From Enterobacter genomosp. O (GTDB lineage Bacteria; Pseudomonadota; Gammaproteobacteria; Enterobacterales; Enterobacteriaceae), in assembly GCF_001022965.1 (NCBI RefSeq), contig NZ_LECZ01000027.1, positions 620,001 through 684,000 on the forward strand: 64,000 nt of DNA, written 5' to 3'. A program made the translations under genes and the position numbers. Numbering within the stretch: position 1 is the first letter of the stretch; the number at the start of each line of letters is the position of its first letter. The notes beneath the pieces are model-generated. The model was given only the letters and a program-made list of their open reading frames with translations. It was not told the DNA's origin and searched no databases. Shown in pieces: positions 16,884-25,477 of the stretch.

Positions 16884-17561
16884 GTGAAAATTCTACTTAT
16901 TGAAGACGACCTGGATCTCGGCAACGGCGTACGTATCGCCCTCTCAGATCAGGGATTTGACGTTATATGGGTACGCCGGAAAGAGGATGCGCTGCATCAG
17001 CTTAACGTCTGCGTGCCCGAACTTATTTTGCTCGACCTGGGGCTTCCCGATGGCGATGGCATGAGCCTGATGACGCGCTTGCGTCAGCAGCTTAAGGGGA
17101 TCCCCGTCATCATCCTGACGGCGCGAGGGACGCTGCAGGATCGCCTGTGCGGGCTGGATGCGGGCGCAGACGACTATCTCGTCAAACCCTTTGTTCTCGC
17201 CGAGCTGCTGGCGAGAGTGAGAGCCCTTGCGCGACGCAGCTACGGTTTTGAGAATGAAGCAATTGAAATTCGCGGGCTGTCTCTGCATGTGCCGACGCGT
17301 CGCGTAACGGTGAGCGCGCGCAACGTTGACCTGACGGCCAGCGAATACGCCCTGCTTGAAACGCTGATGCTGCGCGCAGACCGCGTGCTTACGCGCCGCT
17401 TCCTGGAAGAAAGGATATTCGGCAACAAAGAAAACCTCAGTAACGCGCTCGACGTGCATATGGGTAATTTGCGGCGAAAAATCGGCGACGGCTATGTGCG
17501 AACGGTACGTGGGGTTGGGTATGTCATTGATACCGTCGCTGTCCAGAAGGTGACCGGTTAA
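16884..17561 (+). CDS. OmpR/PhoB-family response regulator
   Basis: A 225-residue response regulator: receiver domain with the acidic pair in LLIEDDLDLGNG, phospho-acceptor Asp in LILLDLGLPDGDG, Thr/Ala switch in VIILTARG and the conserved Lys in DDYLVKPF; then a winged-helix DNA-binding domain (TASEYALLETLMLRADRVLT, ALDVHMGNLRRKIG, RGVGYVI). It resembles the QseB/PmrA/TctD group. The stop overlaps the kinase start by one base (TAATG), so the two are translationally coupled. Confidence 0.93.
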   Translation: MKILLIEDDLDLGNGVRIALSDQGFDVIWVRRKEDALHQLNVCVPELILLDLGLPDGDGMSLMTRLRQQLKGIPVIILTARGTLQDRLCGLDAGADDYLVKPFVLAELLARVRALARRSYGFENEAIEIRGLSLHVPTRRVTVSARNVDLTASEYALLETLMLRADRVLTRRFLEERIFGNKENLSNALDVHMGNLRRKIGDGYVRTVRGVGYVIDTVAVQKVTG

Positions 17562-18949
17562 TGCGAAGCTTTTGGTATCACCTGAGACGCCCGACGCTGG
17601 TGCGGCGAATTATCATCGCCCAGATGCTGCTGCTTACCCTGCTGTGGTGTCTTTTTTTAACCTTTATTCTGTGGGAGGACCTGCGCAGTCCTCCCATTCT
17701 CACGGGCAGCAAGACGTACGAAACCCTTTTTACCCTGGTTGAGCGGATGGACGAACGCCCACAGGATCGTACCGCCGTGCTGGCAGCGTTCAGCAAAGCG
17801 TTGCGGGAAGGTTACGGCGGCGGTGAAGATCCCGCGCTGTCAATCAACTTCATCGTGCGCAAAAATAACGCGATTGTTTTTTCATCCCCAGGTGCACCAA
17901 CGGGAGTAACCAACACCCGGCTGGGGGAAATGCAGCGTGTTCAGAGCGACGGTCGTACCTGGACCAGCCGAACCCTTAAATCCGCTCACTCCGACGTTGA
18001 GGTCACCCTTTTCACCCCGGCCGGCGGCTGGAACTTCTTTATCTACCTGAACTCGCGCGGGTACTACATCATGCCGCTGCTGGTCTGTATTCCTTTTCTT
18101 CTGTTCCCCGCGTGGATGTCGATCCGCATTGCGATGCGCCCCTGGAACAAGGTGGTCAATGAAATTACGTTACGCACGCCTGACGATCTCTCGCCCTTAA
18201 AAGCCGTTCCCAGGCACAGGGAGCTTCGCCAGATGGTGGACGCAATCAATGACTTCCTTGCCAGAGTGCGTGAAAGCGCTGAAAGGGAGCGGGTTTTCAT
18301 TGGCGATGCCGCGCACGAGCTGCGGACTCCCCTCGCGGCAATGCGCATTAACGTGGAGGCGCTGCAGTCCTGGGTCATCAGCGAGAGCCAGCAGGAGCTG
18401 CTTGCGGGGGTTATTCGCAGCAACGGCCGCGCTGCGCGCCTCGTCAATCAGCTGCTGCTAATGATGCACAGCGAAGCGCGCATTGACACGGACATGGAGC
18501 CCGTGCCGCTGACGACGCTCATCCAGGAGCGAATGGCCGAGCTGGAACCGTTAGCCTCTGCGCGCAGGATCGAGCTGGAATTCTTCGCTGAGGATGAAAT
18601 CTGGATCGCAGGCGTCAGGGAACGCCTGATGTCGCTGGTTGATAACCTCATTGAGAACGCAGTGAAGTACAGCCCTGAGGGCGGTCGGGTTCAGGTCGAC
18701 GTGCGTGCGCTAGATCGCTGCACGCAGCTGCGCGTTTCCGACGCGGGCCCCGGTATTCCGGCGGAACTGCGGGAGCGCGTGTTCGACAGGTTTTTCCGCG
18801 ACCCGAATCAGATGCAAAGCGGAAGCGGCCTGGGACTTGCCATCGTCAAAGCGGTGGCGCAGCAGCACAACAGCAGCGTAAACCTGAGCTCTTCTGCAGA
18901 AGGCGGTCTCATGGTGACGGTCGACTTCCCAAACCGCACGTTTAGCTAA
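17561..18949 (+). CDS. Two-component sensor histidine kinase
   Basis: A 462-residue membrane kinase: first membrane helix MLLLTLLWCLFLTFILW, a periplasmic sensor of about 120 residues, second helix MPLLVCIPFLLFPAWMS, a short HAMP-like linker, H-box FIGDAAHELRTPLAAMR with the phospho-accepting His, N-box LIENAVKYSPEGG, and G-boxes DAGPGIP and GSGLGLAIV. It pairs with the upstream response regulator. The signal is unknown; the divergent MipA/OmpV gene suggests an envelope signal. Confidence 0.93.
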   Translation: MRSFWYHLRRPTLVRRIIIAQMLLLTLLWCLFLTFILWEDLRSPPILTGSKTYETLFTLVERMDERPQDRTAVLAAFSKALREGYGGGEDPALSINFIVRKNNAIVFSSPGAPTGVTNTRLGEMQRVQSDGRTWTSRTLKSAHSDVEVTLFTPAGGWNFFIYLNSRGYYIMPLLVCIPFLLFPAWMSIRIAMRPWNKVVNEITLRTPDDLSPLKAVPRHRELRQMVDAINDFLARVRESAERERVFIGDAAHELRTPLAAMRINVEALQSWVISESQQELLAGVIRSNGRAARLVNQLLLMMHSEARIDTDMEPVPLTTLIQERMAELEPLASARRIELEFFAEDEIWIAGVRERLMSLVDNLIENAVKYSPEGGRVQVDVRALDRCTQLRVSDAGPGIPAELRERVFDRFFRDPNQMQSGSGLGLAIVKAVAQQHNSSVNLSSSAEGGLMVTVDFPNRTFS

Positions 18950-19086
18950 ACCGAAACAGGGTGTTCGATCGCAAATGCCGCAGATTGCTTCAAAATAATT
19001 ACCGTATTTGTTATATTGTTGTTTATTGCTTATTCACCTCTGCGGTGCCAAAAAGAACAAGATTCACCGCAACCCAGGATACAAAA

Positions 19087-19566
19087 ATGTTAGATTACCG
19101 CTTCCCGACAGCTTTGCAGATGGTTCTCAGCGTAGCGATGGCGGAGCAATTGGGTGAACGTTCGACGAGTGCGATTCTGGCCTACGGCCTGGAAGCGAAC
19201 CCGAGCTTCATCCGCAAATTGATGGTTCCGCTCACGCGCGACGGCATTATCGTCTCAACGCTTGGCCGCAATGGTTCTATTCATCTTGGCCGCCCGCCGG
19301 AAGAGATCACCCTGCGCGATATCTACCTTTCGGTTATCGAAGATAAAAAGCTGTGGGCGTCGCGCCCTGACGTGCCGGCCCGCTGCGTGGTCAGCGCCAA
19401 CGCATGCTGGTACTTCAAGTCGATTTCCGAAGAAGCCGAGGAAGCTTCGCTGGCGGTACTGGCCCGCCATACCGTGGCAAGCGCCCTGGAAGAGGTCAAA
19501 AAGGCCGATACCAGCGGCTGCGATCCGGTGCCTGAACTTATCGCCAAGTATAAAGAAGCGCTTTAA
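19087..19566 (+). CDS. oqxR: OqxR, Rrf2-family repressor of oqxAB/rarA
   Basis: A 159-residue Rrf2-family regulator starting MLDYRFPTALQMVLSVA, with a winged helix at about residues 25-70 (SAILAYGLEANPSFIRKLM, LGRNGSIHLGRPPEEITL). Cysteines 100 and 107 (ARCVVSANACW) and one near 144 could respond to redox, but the classic iron-sulfur triad is not obvious. The neighbours oqxB, oqxA and rarA complete the locus known from Klebsiella, where OqxR represses it and its loss raises quinolone, chloramphenicol and tigecycline resistance. It is convergent with oqxB. The start at 19087 was chosen over an upstream ATG because the protein then has the family length; AGGAT lies ahead. Confidence 0.85.
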   Translation: MLDYRFPTALQMVLSVAMAEQLGERSTSAILAYGLEANPSFIRKLMVPLTRDGIIVSTLGRNGSIHLGRPPEEITLRDIYLSVIEDKKLWASRPDVPARCVVSANACWYFKSISEEAEEASLAVLARHTVASALEEVKKADTSGCDPVPELIAKYKEAL

Positions 19567-19587
19567 CTTTTCTTGAGTGCAAAAAAA

Positions 19588-19616
19588 ACCGCCTTCACTG
19601 TGAAGACGGTTTTTTA
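19588..19616. terminator. Bidirectional terminator between oqxR and oqxB
   Basis: AACCGCCTTCAC (19588-19599) pairs with GTGAAGACGGTT (about 19600-19611) with one mismatch. A-rich sequence precedes it and TTTTTT follows, so it can terminate both convergent transcripts. Confidence 0.85.
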
Positions 19617-19631
19617 TTATCTGCAACGTCC

Positions 19632-22600
19632 CTACGCAGGCAGAACTTCCCTTTCCGCTTTTTTCCCGCGCGTCACGAATTTACGCAGCGTCACGTAAAA
19701 TACCGGCGTCAGGAACAGACCAAACAGCGTCACGCCCAGCATCCCGGAGAACACCGTGATCCCGGTGACGCCGCGCACTTCGGCACCCGCGCCGTGGCCG
19801 AGGATCAGCGGAATGGTCCCGGCAATAAAGGCGATGGAGGTCATCACAATCGGGCGTAAACGCAGGCGGCACGCCTCCAGCGCGGCCTCCATGATCCCTT
19901 TGCCCTGAATTTCCAGCTCGCGGGCAAACTCCACGATAAGAATGGCGTTTTTACAGGCCAGCCCCATCAGTACTACCAGCCCCACCTGCACGAACACGTT
20001 GTTATCGCCGCCGGTCAGCCAGACGCCGAACAGCGCGGAGAGCATCGTCATCGGCACGATGAGGATCACCGCCAGCGGCAGCGTCCAGCTTTCATACAGC
20101 GCCGCCAGCACCAGGAACGCCAGCAGCACCGCGACCGGGAAGACGATCAGCGCCGTGTTGCCCTGCGTGGCCTGCTGGAAGCTCAGGTCCGTCCATTCAA
20201 TGTTCATCCCGTTCGGCAGGATCTGCTTAGACATGCCTTCCAGCTGCGTCATCGCCTGCGTGGACGAAAGCACGCGCGGGTCGGCATCGCCAATCAGGTC
20301 CGCCGCCGGGTAGCCGTTATAACGAATCACCGGATCCGGACCGTAGGTAGTGCTGATTTTCACCATACTGCCAATCGGCACCATTTCGCCCTGGTTATTG
20401 CGGGTGCGTAAGTTAGCAATATCCTCCACGCTGTCGCGGAACTGCCCGTCGGCCTGGGCCATCACGCGCCAGGTACGCCCGAACTGGTTGAAGTCATTCA
20501 CGTACGACGAGCCCAGATAGGTTTGCAGCGTACCGAAGAGATCGGTCAGCGACACGCCCTGCGCTTTCGCCTTATCGCGGTCAACCTGCACGTCCAGCTG
20601 CGGCACGTTAGCCTGGTAGGTCGAGATCGGGAAATGCATCCCCGGCGTCTGCATAATCGCACCGGACATGGTGTTCACCGCGTTTTGCAGCGCGCCATAG
20701 CCCAGACCGGCGCGATCCTGAATGTACAGGGAATAGCCCGACCCCTGGCCCAGCCCTAAAATCGGCGGCGGCAGGATGGAAAAGCCAAAGCCCTCCTGGA
20801 TTTGCGCGATTTTCGCGTTAATCTCCGCGTTAATTTCCGCAGCAGAATGTTTACGCTGGTCAAACGGCTTCAGGCCAAAGAAGACCGTCCCGGTATTCGG
20901 CGTGTTGGTAAACTGCAGCGCATTCAGCCCCGGAAACGCGACCGCATAGTCCACGCCTTCCGTATTCATCCCGATTTCGCTCATTTTGCGGATCACCGCG
21001 TCGGTGCGCGCCAGAGAGGAGCCTTCCGGCATTTTCACGCCGCCAATCAGGTACAGTTTGTCCTGCGTCGGTATAAACCCGCCGGGTACCGCTTTAAACA
21101 TCACGCCCGCCGCGCAGAGCAGCAGCAGGTAAACGACAAACACCGAGCCGCGACGTCCGAGCGTTTTGCCCACCAGCCCCTGATAGCCGTTCGAGCTGCG
21201 GTGGAAAAAGCGGTTAAACGGACGGAAAAGCCAGCCGAACAGGCGGTCGATAAGCCGGGTCGGAAAATCTTTTGGCGCGCCGTGCGGTTTTAACAGCAGT
21301 GCCGCCAGCGCCGGCGAAAGCGTCAGCGAGTTAATGGCGGAGATCACCGTGGAGATCGCAATCGTCACCGCAAACTGCTTGTAGAACTGACCGGTCACGC
21401 CCGAAAGAAACGCCATCGGGACAAACACCGCGCACAGCACCAGCGCAATCGCGATAATCGGGCCGGACACCTCACGCATCGCCTGATGCGCCGCCGCAAG
21501 CGGCGCCAGCCCCTCTTCGATATTTCGCTCGACGTTTTCCACTACCACGATGGCGTCATCCACCACGATACCGATGGCCAACACCAGCCCGAAGAGGCTC
21601 AGGGTATTCAGCGAGAAGCCCAGCAGGTAAAGAATGCTGAAGGTACCCACTACCGAAACCGGCACCGCGATCAGCGGTATGATCGACGCGCGCCAGGTTT
21701 GCAGGAACAGAATCACCACCAGCACGACCAGCACCACCGCTTCCAGCAGCGTTTGCACCACCGCACGGATGGAGTCGCGAACAAATACCGTCGGATCGTA
21801 AGGTGCCGCCCACTTCATATCCGCCGGGAAACGCGTGGACAGTTCGTCCATTTTGGCGCGCACCGCGTTAGACAGGTCGATGGCGTTCGCCCCCGGCGAC
21901 TGGAAGATACCAATCCCGACCGCGTCTTTATTGTTGAGCTGGGAACGCAGCGCGTAGCTGCCGGAGCCCATTTCGATACGCGCCACGTCGCGCAGGCGAA
22001 CGACCGAACCGTCCTGCGCCGTTTTCAGCACAATATTGCCAAACTCTTCTTCGGTGTGCAGACGGCCCTGAGCGTTAATGGAGATCAGGAAATCGCTCTC
22101 TTTCGGCAGCGGCTCGGCGCCAAGCTGTCCGGCAGAAACCTGCACGTTCTGCTCCTGCATCGCCGTGACCACGTCCGAAGCGGTCAAGCCGCGTGACGCC
22201 ACCTTGTTGGGATCCAGCCAGACGCGCATCGCGTATTCGCCGGAGCCGAAGATCTGAATCTGGCCGACGCCTGGCAGGCGCGCCAGCTCGTCCTTCACCT
22301 TCAGCGTGGCGTAGTTGCGCATGTACAGGGAATCGTATTTACCGTTTGGTGAAAACAGATGCACCACCAGCGTCAGCGTCGGCGACTGTTTCTGGGTGGT
22401 AATACCCAGACGCCGCACGTCTTCCGGCAGTCGCGCCTCGGCCTGCGCGACGCGGTTTTGCACCTGAACCTGAGCCTGATCGGGGTCAGTCCCCGGACGG
22501 AAGGTCACGGTGGTCACCAGCACGCCGTCCGAGCCCGCGACGGATTTCATGTACATCATGTTTTCAACGCCGTTGATGGCTTCTTCCAGCGGCGTCGCCA

Positions 22601-22787
22601 CGGTCTCTGCAATCACTTTCGGGTTGGCGCCCGGGTACTCCGCGCGCACCTGCACGCTTGGCGGCACGACGTCAGGATATTCGCTCACCGGCAGCAGCGG
22701 GATGGCGATTAACCCTGTGATAAAAATCAGAATCGACAGGACGGCGGCAAAAATCGGCCTGTCGATGAAAAAGCGGGAAAAGTCCAT
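19632..22787 (-). CDS. oqxB: OqxB, RND multidrug efflux pump
   Basis: A 1051-residue RND transporter opening MDFSRFFIDRPIFAAVLSIL, with the proton-relay aspartates in helix 4 (LAIGIVVDDAIVVVENVER), the conserved Lys region in helix 10 (MGLACKNAILIVEFAREL) and two large periplasmic loops. The sequence follows Klebsiella OqxB almost residue for residue as I recall it. Together with OqxA and presumably TolC it exports quinolones, olaquindox, chloramphenicol, nitrofurantoin and others. It follows oqxA by 24 bp on the same strand. Here it is a chromosomal copy with no IS26 next to it. Confidence 0.95.
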   Translation of the reverse strand: MDFSRFFIDRPIFAAVLSILIFITGLIAIPLLPVSEYPDVVPPSVQVRAEYPGANPKVIAETVATPLEEAINGVENMMYMKSVAGSDGVLVTTVTFRPGTDPDQAQVQVQNRVAQAEARLPEDVRRLGITTQKQSPTLTLVVHLFSPNGKYDSLYMRNYATLKVKDELARLPGVGQIQIFGSGEYAMRVWLDPNKVASRGLTASDVVTAMQEQNVQVSAGQLGAEPLPKESDFLISINAQGRLHTEEEFGNIVLKTAQDGSVVRLRDVARIEMGSGSYALRSQLNNKDAVGIGIFQSPGANAIDLSNAVRAKMDELSTRFPADMKWAAPYDPTVFVRDSIRAVVQTLLEAVVLVVLVVILFLQTWRASIIPLIAVPVSVVGTFSILYLLGFSLNTLSLFGLVLAIGIVVDDAIVVVENVERNIEEGLAPLAAAHQAMREVSGPIIAIALVLCAVFVPMAFLSGVTGQFYKQFAVTIAISTVISAINSLTLSPALAALLLKPHGAPKDFPTRLIDRLFGWLFRPFNRFFHRSSNGYQGLVGKTLGRRGSVFVVYLLLLCAAGVMFKAVPGGFIPTQDKLYLIGGVKMPEGSSLARTDAVIRKMSEIGMNTEGVDYAVAFPGLNALQFTNTPNTGTVFFGLKPFDQRKHSAAEINAEINAKIAQIQEGFGFSILPPPILGLGQGSGYSLYIQDRAGLGYGALQNAVNTMSGAIMQTPGMHFPISTYQANVPQLDVQVDRDKAKAQGVSLTDLFGTLQTYLGSSYVNDFNQFGRTWRVMAQADGQFRDSVEDIANLRTRNNQGEMVPIGSMVKISTTYGPDPVIRYNGYPAADLIGDADPRVLSSTQAMTQLEGMSKQILPNGMNIEWTDLSFQQATQGNTALIVFPVAVLLAFLVLAALYESWTLPLAVILIVPMTMLSALFGVWLTGGDNNVFVQVGLVVLMGLACKNAILIVEFARELEIQGKGIMEAALEACRLRLRPIVMTSIAFIAGTIPLILGHGAGAEVRGVTGITVFSGMLGVTLFGLFLTPVFYVTLRKFVTRGKKAEREVLPA

Positions 22788-22811
22788 GGGTTGGATTCTC
22801 AGGTCAAAGGA

Positions 22812-23987
22812 TCAGTTGAGGGCGGTGCTGGCGGTCATGGCGACGGTTTTTGCGTTCACCGGCATACCCGGCATAAACACTTTTTGTAAACCATCGATGA
22901 TGACTTTATCGCCAGGGTTCAGCCCCTGCCGCACGATGCGTAAACCGTCTGCCAGACGTCCCGGCGTAATGTCGCGACGCTGCGCTTTCCCCTCTTTATC
23001 CACGATATAGACGTATTTGCGATCCTGATCGGTCAGCACCGCTTTGTCGTCGACAAGCGTGGCTTTGAATTCCGCGCTGCCCGGCAGGCGTACGCGGGCA
23101 AACAGTCCCGGCGTGAACTGACGCTGCGCGTTATCCAGCAGCGCGCGCATGCGGATGGTGCCGGTGCTCGGCGTCAGCTGATTATCCAGGAAGTCGACTT
23201 TGCCCTGATGGGGATAACCCTCCTCGCCCGTCAGGCCAATCTCCACCGGCAGCGCCATGTGGTTGCTGGACGCCCCCTGCCCGCTGCGGGCAAGGTTTTG
23301 ATAGTGAAGGTAGGTTGACTCGTCCACGTCAAAGTAGACGTAAACCGTCTTCTGCGAGACCAGCGTGGTGAGGACGCTGGCGGTGTCGCCCGCGGTGACC
23401 AGGTTACCGCTGGTGATCAGCGCCCGGCTGGCGCGGCCGTCGATAGGCGCGGTCACCCTGGTGAAGTCCAGGTTGAGCTGCGCCGCGTCTACCGCCGCCT
23501 GCGCGGCGCGAATGTCTGCCTGCGCCTGAACGGCGGCCGAGCGACGCTGTTCCCACTCTTCCCGTGAGACCAGGTGAGTATTGATCAGCTTATCGGTACG
23601 GTTAGCCTCACTTTGCGCCAGGCTGGCCTGCGTTTTGGCTCTCGCCAGGTTCGCCTGCGCCTGTTCCAGCGCGGCGCGATAGGTTCTGTCATCAATGGTG
23701 AACAGCACCTCGCCCTTCTTCACTTCCTGGCCGTCGGTGTAATTCACCTTATCAATGTAGCCGGAGACGCGCGGGCGCAGCTGAACGCTCTCCACCGCTT
23801 CAATCCGGCCGTTAAAACTATCCCACTGGCTAATGGATTTCACGACCACGTCAGCGGCGCTGACGGCGGGCGCGGGTGGCGCGGCGTTTTGCGCGACGCT
23901 GTTATCACACCCGACGAGCAGCACGGAGAGGAACATCACCCCCAGCACGCTCGGATAAACGTTACCCCAGGTTTTTTGCAGGCTCAT
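22812..23987 (-). CDS. oqxA: OqxA, periplasmic adaptor (membrane-fusion lipoprotein)
   Basis: A 391-residue adaptor. Starting at 23987 it reads MSLQKTWGNVYPSVLG and has the lipobox LLVGC, so it is a lipoprotein of the inner membrane. A lipoyl/barrel-sandwich domain (RPRVSGYIDKVNYTDGQEVK) surrounds a coiled-coil hairpin (AALEQAQANLARAKTQASLA to AQADIRAAQAAVDAAQLNLD). The start was preferred over an ATG 30 codons upstream because it matches known OqxA. The promoter region upstream contains two palindromic operator candidates and a marbox-like site. Confidence 0.95.
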   Translation of the reverse strand: MSLQKTWGNVYPSVLGVMFLSVLLVGCDNSVAQNAAPPAPAVSAADVVVKSISQWDSFNGRIEAVESVQLRPRVSGYIDKVNYTDGQEVKKGEVLFTIDDRTYRAALEQAQANLARAKTQASLAQSEANRTDKLINTHLVSREEWEQRRSAAVQAQADIRAAQAAVDAAQLNLDFTRVTAPIDGRASRALITSGNLVTAGDTASVLTTLVSQKTVYVYFDVDESTYLHYQNLARSGQGASSNHMALPVEIGLTGEEGYPHQGKVDFLDNQLTPSTGTIRMRALLDNAQRQFTPGLFARVRLPGSAEFKATLVDDKAVLTDQDRKYVYIVDKEGKAQRRDITPGRLADGLRIVRQGLNPGDKVIIDGLQKVFMPGMPVNAKTVAMTASTALN

Positions 23988-24152
23988 TATTTTTATTCCG
24001 GTATTGGTAGCCGCCGGGCAAGACGCTGCGGGAGACGCCGCGCCACTTCCTTTGTCCGGTAGCTGGCTTAAGGCCATTTGTGTCGTTCATCGCCACAAAA
24101 CTGTAACAGTTGCGAATACACTATCGCGGCGATTGTAGGAAGGCGCTTAATT

Positions 24153-24177
24153 AAGTGCAAGAATAATTGTTGCACTT
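24153..24177. promoter_or_regulatory. Palindromic operator candidate 1 in the rarA-oqxA region
   Basis: AAGTGCAA-N9-TTGCACTT with perfect 8-bp arms; even the spacer is nearly symmetric. It lies between divergent oqxA and rarA. A regulator of the locus such as OqxR is the natural candidate (inference). Confidence 0.6.
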
Positions 24178-24187
24178 TATGTGCTAT
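24168..24187 (-). promoter_or_regulatory. Marbox-like site upstream of oqxA
   Basis: On the minus strand ATAGCAC is followed by ATAAAGT and GCAA, a partial fit to the MarA/SoxS/RarA-type box (AYnGCAC-n7-RYYAAA). It overlaps operator candidate 1, which would allow activator-repressor competition. The second half deviates from consensus. Confidence 0.35.
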
Positions 24188-24229
24188 TTGAGCCGATGTT
24201 AAAAGACCCGTTTCGGTCAGGGTTTTAAA

Positions 24230-24248
24230 TGCAACAATAAAACTTGCA
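24230..24248. promoter_or_regulatory. Palindromic operator candidate 2 in the rarA-oqxA region
   Basis: TGCAA-N9-TTGCA, the same architecture and spacing as candidate 1 (core 24156-24174), centred 74 bp further towards rarA. A third, degraded relative (TGCAA-N9-TTACT) is at 24277-24295, just upstream of the rarA ribosome site. Confidence 0.55.
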
Positions 24249-24323
24249 ATTAATACAAAAACGCGCCACCTTTAAATGCAACAGACAAAGTTACTTTTAG
24301 ATATTCTGCGTGGGGGTACCCAG

Positions 24324-24677
24324 ATGAACACTGGCGCATTTATGCATGATTTACTCGACTGGATCGACAACAACCTGGACAGCCGTCTGGACATTGAGTC
24401 CGTCGCCAGGCGATCCGGCTATTCAAAATGGCACCTCCAGCGCCTGTTCAAGGAACATACGGGCTATCCCCTCGCCGGGTACATTCGCGCGCAAAAGCTG
24501 AAAAAATCGGTTGAGCGGTTATCCCACAGCGACGAACCGATTCTGAACGTGGCGATCGCGCTGGGCTTTGACTCCCAGCAGTCCTTCAACCGCAGCTTTA
24601 AGCGTCAGTATGGTCAGGCGCCTGGGGCATGGCGGCGGAGCATGGGTGGCCCGGAAACGCAGCAGCTACGCCAGTAA
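24324..24677 (+). CDS. rarA: RarA, AraC/MarA-type activator of oqxAB
   Basis: A 117-residue single-domain AraC-family activator with two helix-turn-helix units: LDIESVARRSGYSKWHLQRL followed by FKEHTGYPLAGYIR, and EPILNVAIALGFDSQQSFNR followed by FKRQYGQAPGAWRR. Size and pattern are those of MarA, SoxS, RamA and RarA. Its divergent position beside oqxA identifies it as RarA, which activates oqxAB and promotes a multidrug-resistant state in Klebsiella and Enterobacter. The start has GGGGG eight bases upstream; a longer frame begins at 24276. A fragment of its 3' part is duplicated at 31771-31850. Confidence 0.87.
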   Translation: MNTGAFMHDLLDWIDNNLDSRLDIESVARRSGYSKWHLQRLFKEHTGYPLAGYIRAQKLKKSVERLSHSDEPILNVAIALGFDSQQSFNRSFKRQYGQAPGAWRRSMGGPETQQLRQ

Positions 24678-24713
24678 TGCATATTTTGCTGCAACTTCGA
24701 TCTGTAGCTGCTA

Positions 24714-24733
24714 TACTGTATATAATTACAGTA
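24714..24733. promoter_or_regulatory. LexA (SOS) box upstream of yebG
   Basis: TACTGT-N8-ACAGTA, a full match to the LexA consensus CTGT-N8-ACAG with AT-rich centre, inside a longer palindrome with 11-bp arms (24710-24737). It lies 14 bp upstream of the yebG start, so LexA would cover the promoter. Confidence 0.93.
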
Positions 24734-24747
24734 TAGCGAGGTGCACG

Positions 24748-25065
24748 ATGGCTGTTGAAACAAAATTTGTTGTCGTAAGAAAAGGTGAAGAGAAAATGAC
24801 ATTTGCCAGCAAGAAAGAGGCTGACGCTCACGACAAGCTGCTCGATATGGCAGACGCGTTCACCGACTGGCTGTTGCAAAGCGGAATGCAGATGGACGAA
24901 ACGCAGGCTGAAAATCTTGGCCTGTATTTCGCCGAGCAGAAAGAGACCGTGCAGCATATTCTGCGTACCAGCAAGCTTCCCGATGTCACTGCCCCAGCTG
25001 CAACCGTTAAAACAGAATCTGATGCGGCTGAAACGAAAAAAATCAGGGCCGTGAAAGCGGCCTGA
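24748..25065 (+). CDS. yebG: YebG, SOS-regulated DNA-damage-inducible protein
   Basis: A 105-residue cytoplasmic protein. The N-terminus MAVETKFVVVRKGEEKMTFA and SKKEADAHDKLLDMADAF match E. coli YebG closely in pattern; the C-terminal tail is variable and charged. YebG is induced by DNA damage under LexA control; its biochemical role is not settled. The LexA box directly upstream supports the assignment strongly. Start chosen at 24748, with CGAGG upstream, over a longer frame starting inside rarA. A strong terminator follows. Confidence 0.93.
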   Translation: MAVETKFVVVRKGEEKMTFASKKEADAHDKLLDMADAFTDWLLQSGMQMDETQAENLGLYFAEQKETVQHILRTSKLPDVTAPAATVKTESDAAETKKIRAVKAA

Positions 25066-25092
25066 TTGTCAGCAAATCATCACCTATCCGGA

Positions 25093-25125
25093 AGCCGTAA
25101 GCAGATAACTGCTTACGGCTTTTTT
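25093..25125 (+). terminator. Rho-independent terminator after yebG
   Basis: AGCCGTAAGCAG (25093-25104), loop ATAA, CTGCTTACGGCT (25109-25120), then TTTTT: a perfect 12-bp stem with a U-run. Confidence 0.93.
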
Positions 25126-25152
25126 AGTCAGAAAAAGAGTCAAGGAGATGGC

Positions 25153-25368
25153 GTGCGGCAAGGAATAAAGGAAAAAATCATCAGGATCTGTGATGCAAAA
25201 ATCACCGCTAAGGGAAGCGACGTTGGGCTTTCGTTTTATGCTTTTTTTGCTAATAAAAATGACGACCCAGAACTGCTTATGGAAGTGGCGCACTGGTGGA
25301 TTATGGAAATGAAACTGGACCATTTTGAAAAGGCTGAAAAGATCAGAAAGCTTGTTTTAGCCTTGTAA
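25153..25368 (+). CDS. Small conserved-looking protein of unknown function (possibly DUF6500)
   Basis: A 71-residue protein from a GTG start at 25153, chosen because AAGGAG lies five bases ahead; the frame is open further upstream through the yebG terminator, which argues against a longer start. The sequence (MRQGIKEKIIRICDAKITAK, then LSFYAFFANKNDDPELLMEV) is soluble, helical and rich in Lys and aromatic residues. I recall a similar small family named DUF6500 but cannot confirm it. No function can be given. Confidence 0.65.
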   Translation: MRQGIKEKIIRICDAKITAKGSDVGLSFYAFFANKNDDPELLMEVAHWWIMEMKLDHFEKAEKIRKLVLAL

Positions 25369-25477
25369 CACCTGCGCTCAATGCAGACCTAAGCTTCAGA
25401 AGATTTCCCGCATAGTGCCAATGGCGGACGTTGGTACTTTCCTCATCGCTAATATCAATAAGTTAGAATAAATACGC

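Noticed and set aside
19632..24677. Plasmid-type mobile oqxAB unit
   Set aside because: No IS26 or other insertion sequence flanks the locus, and rarA and oqxR are both present as in chromosomal copies.
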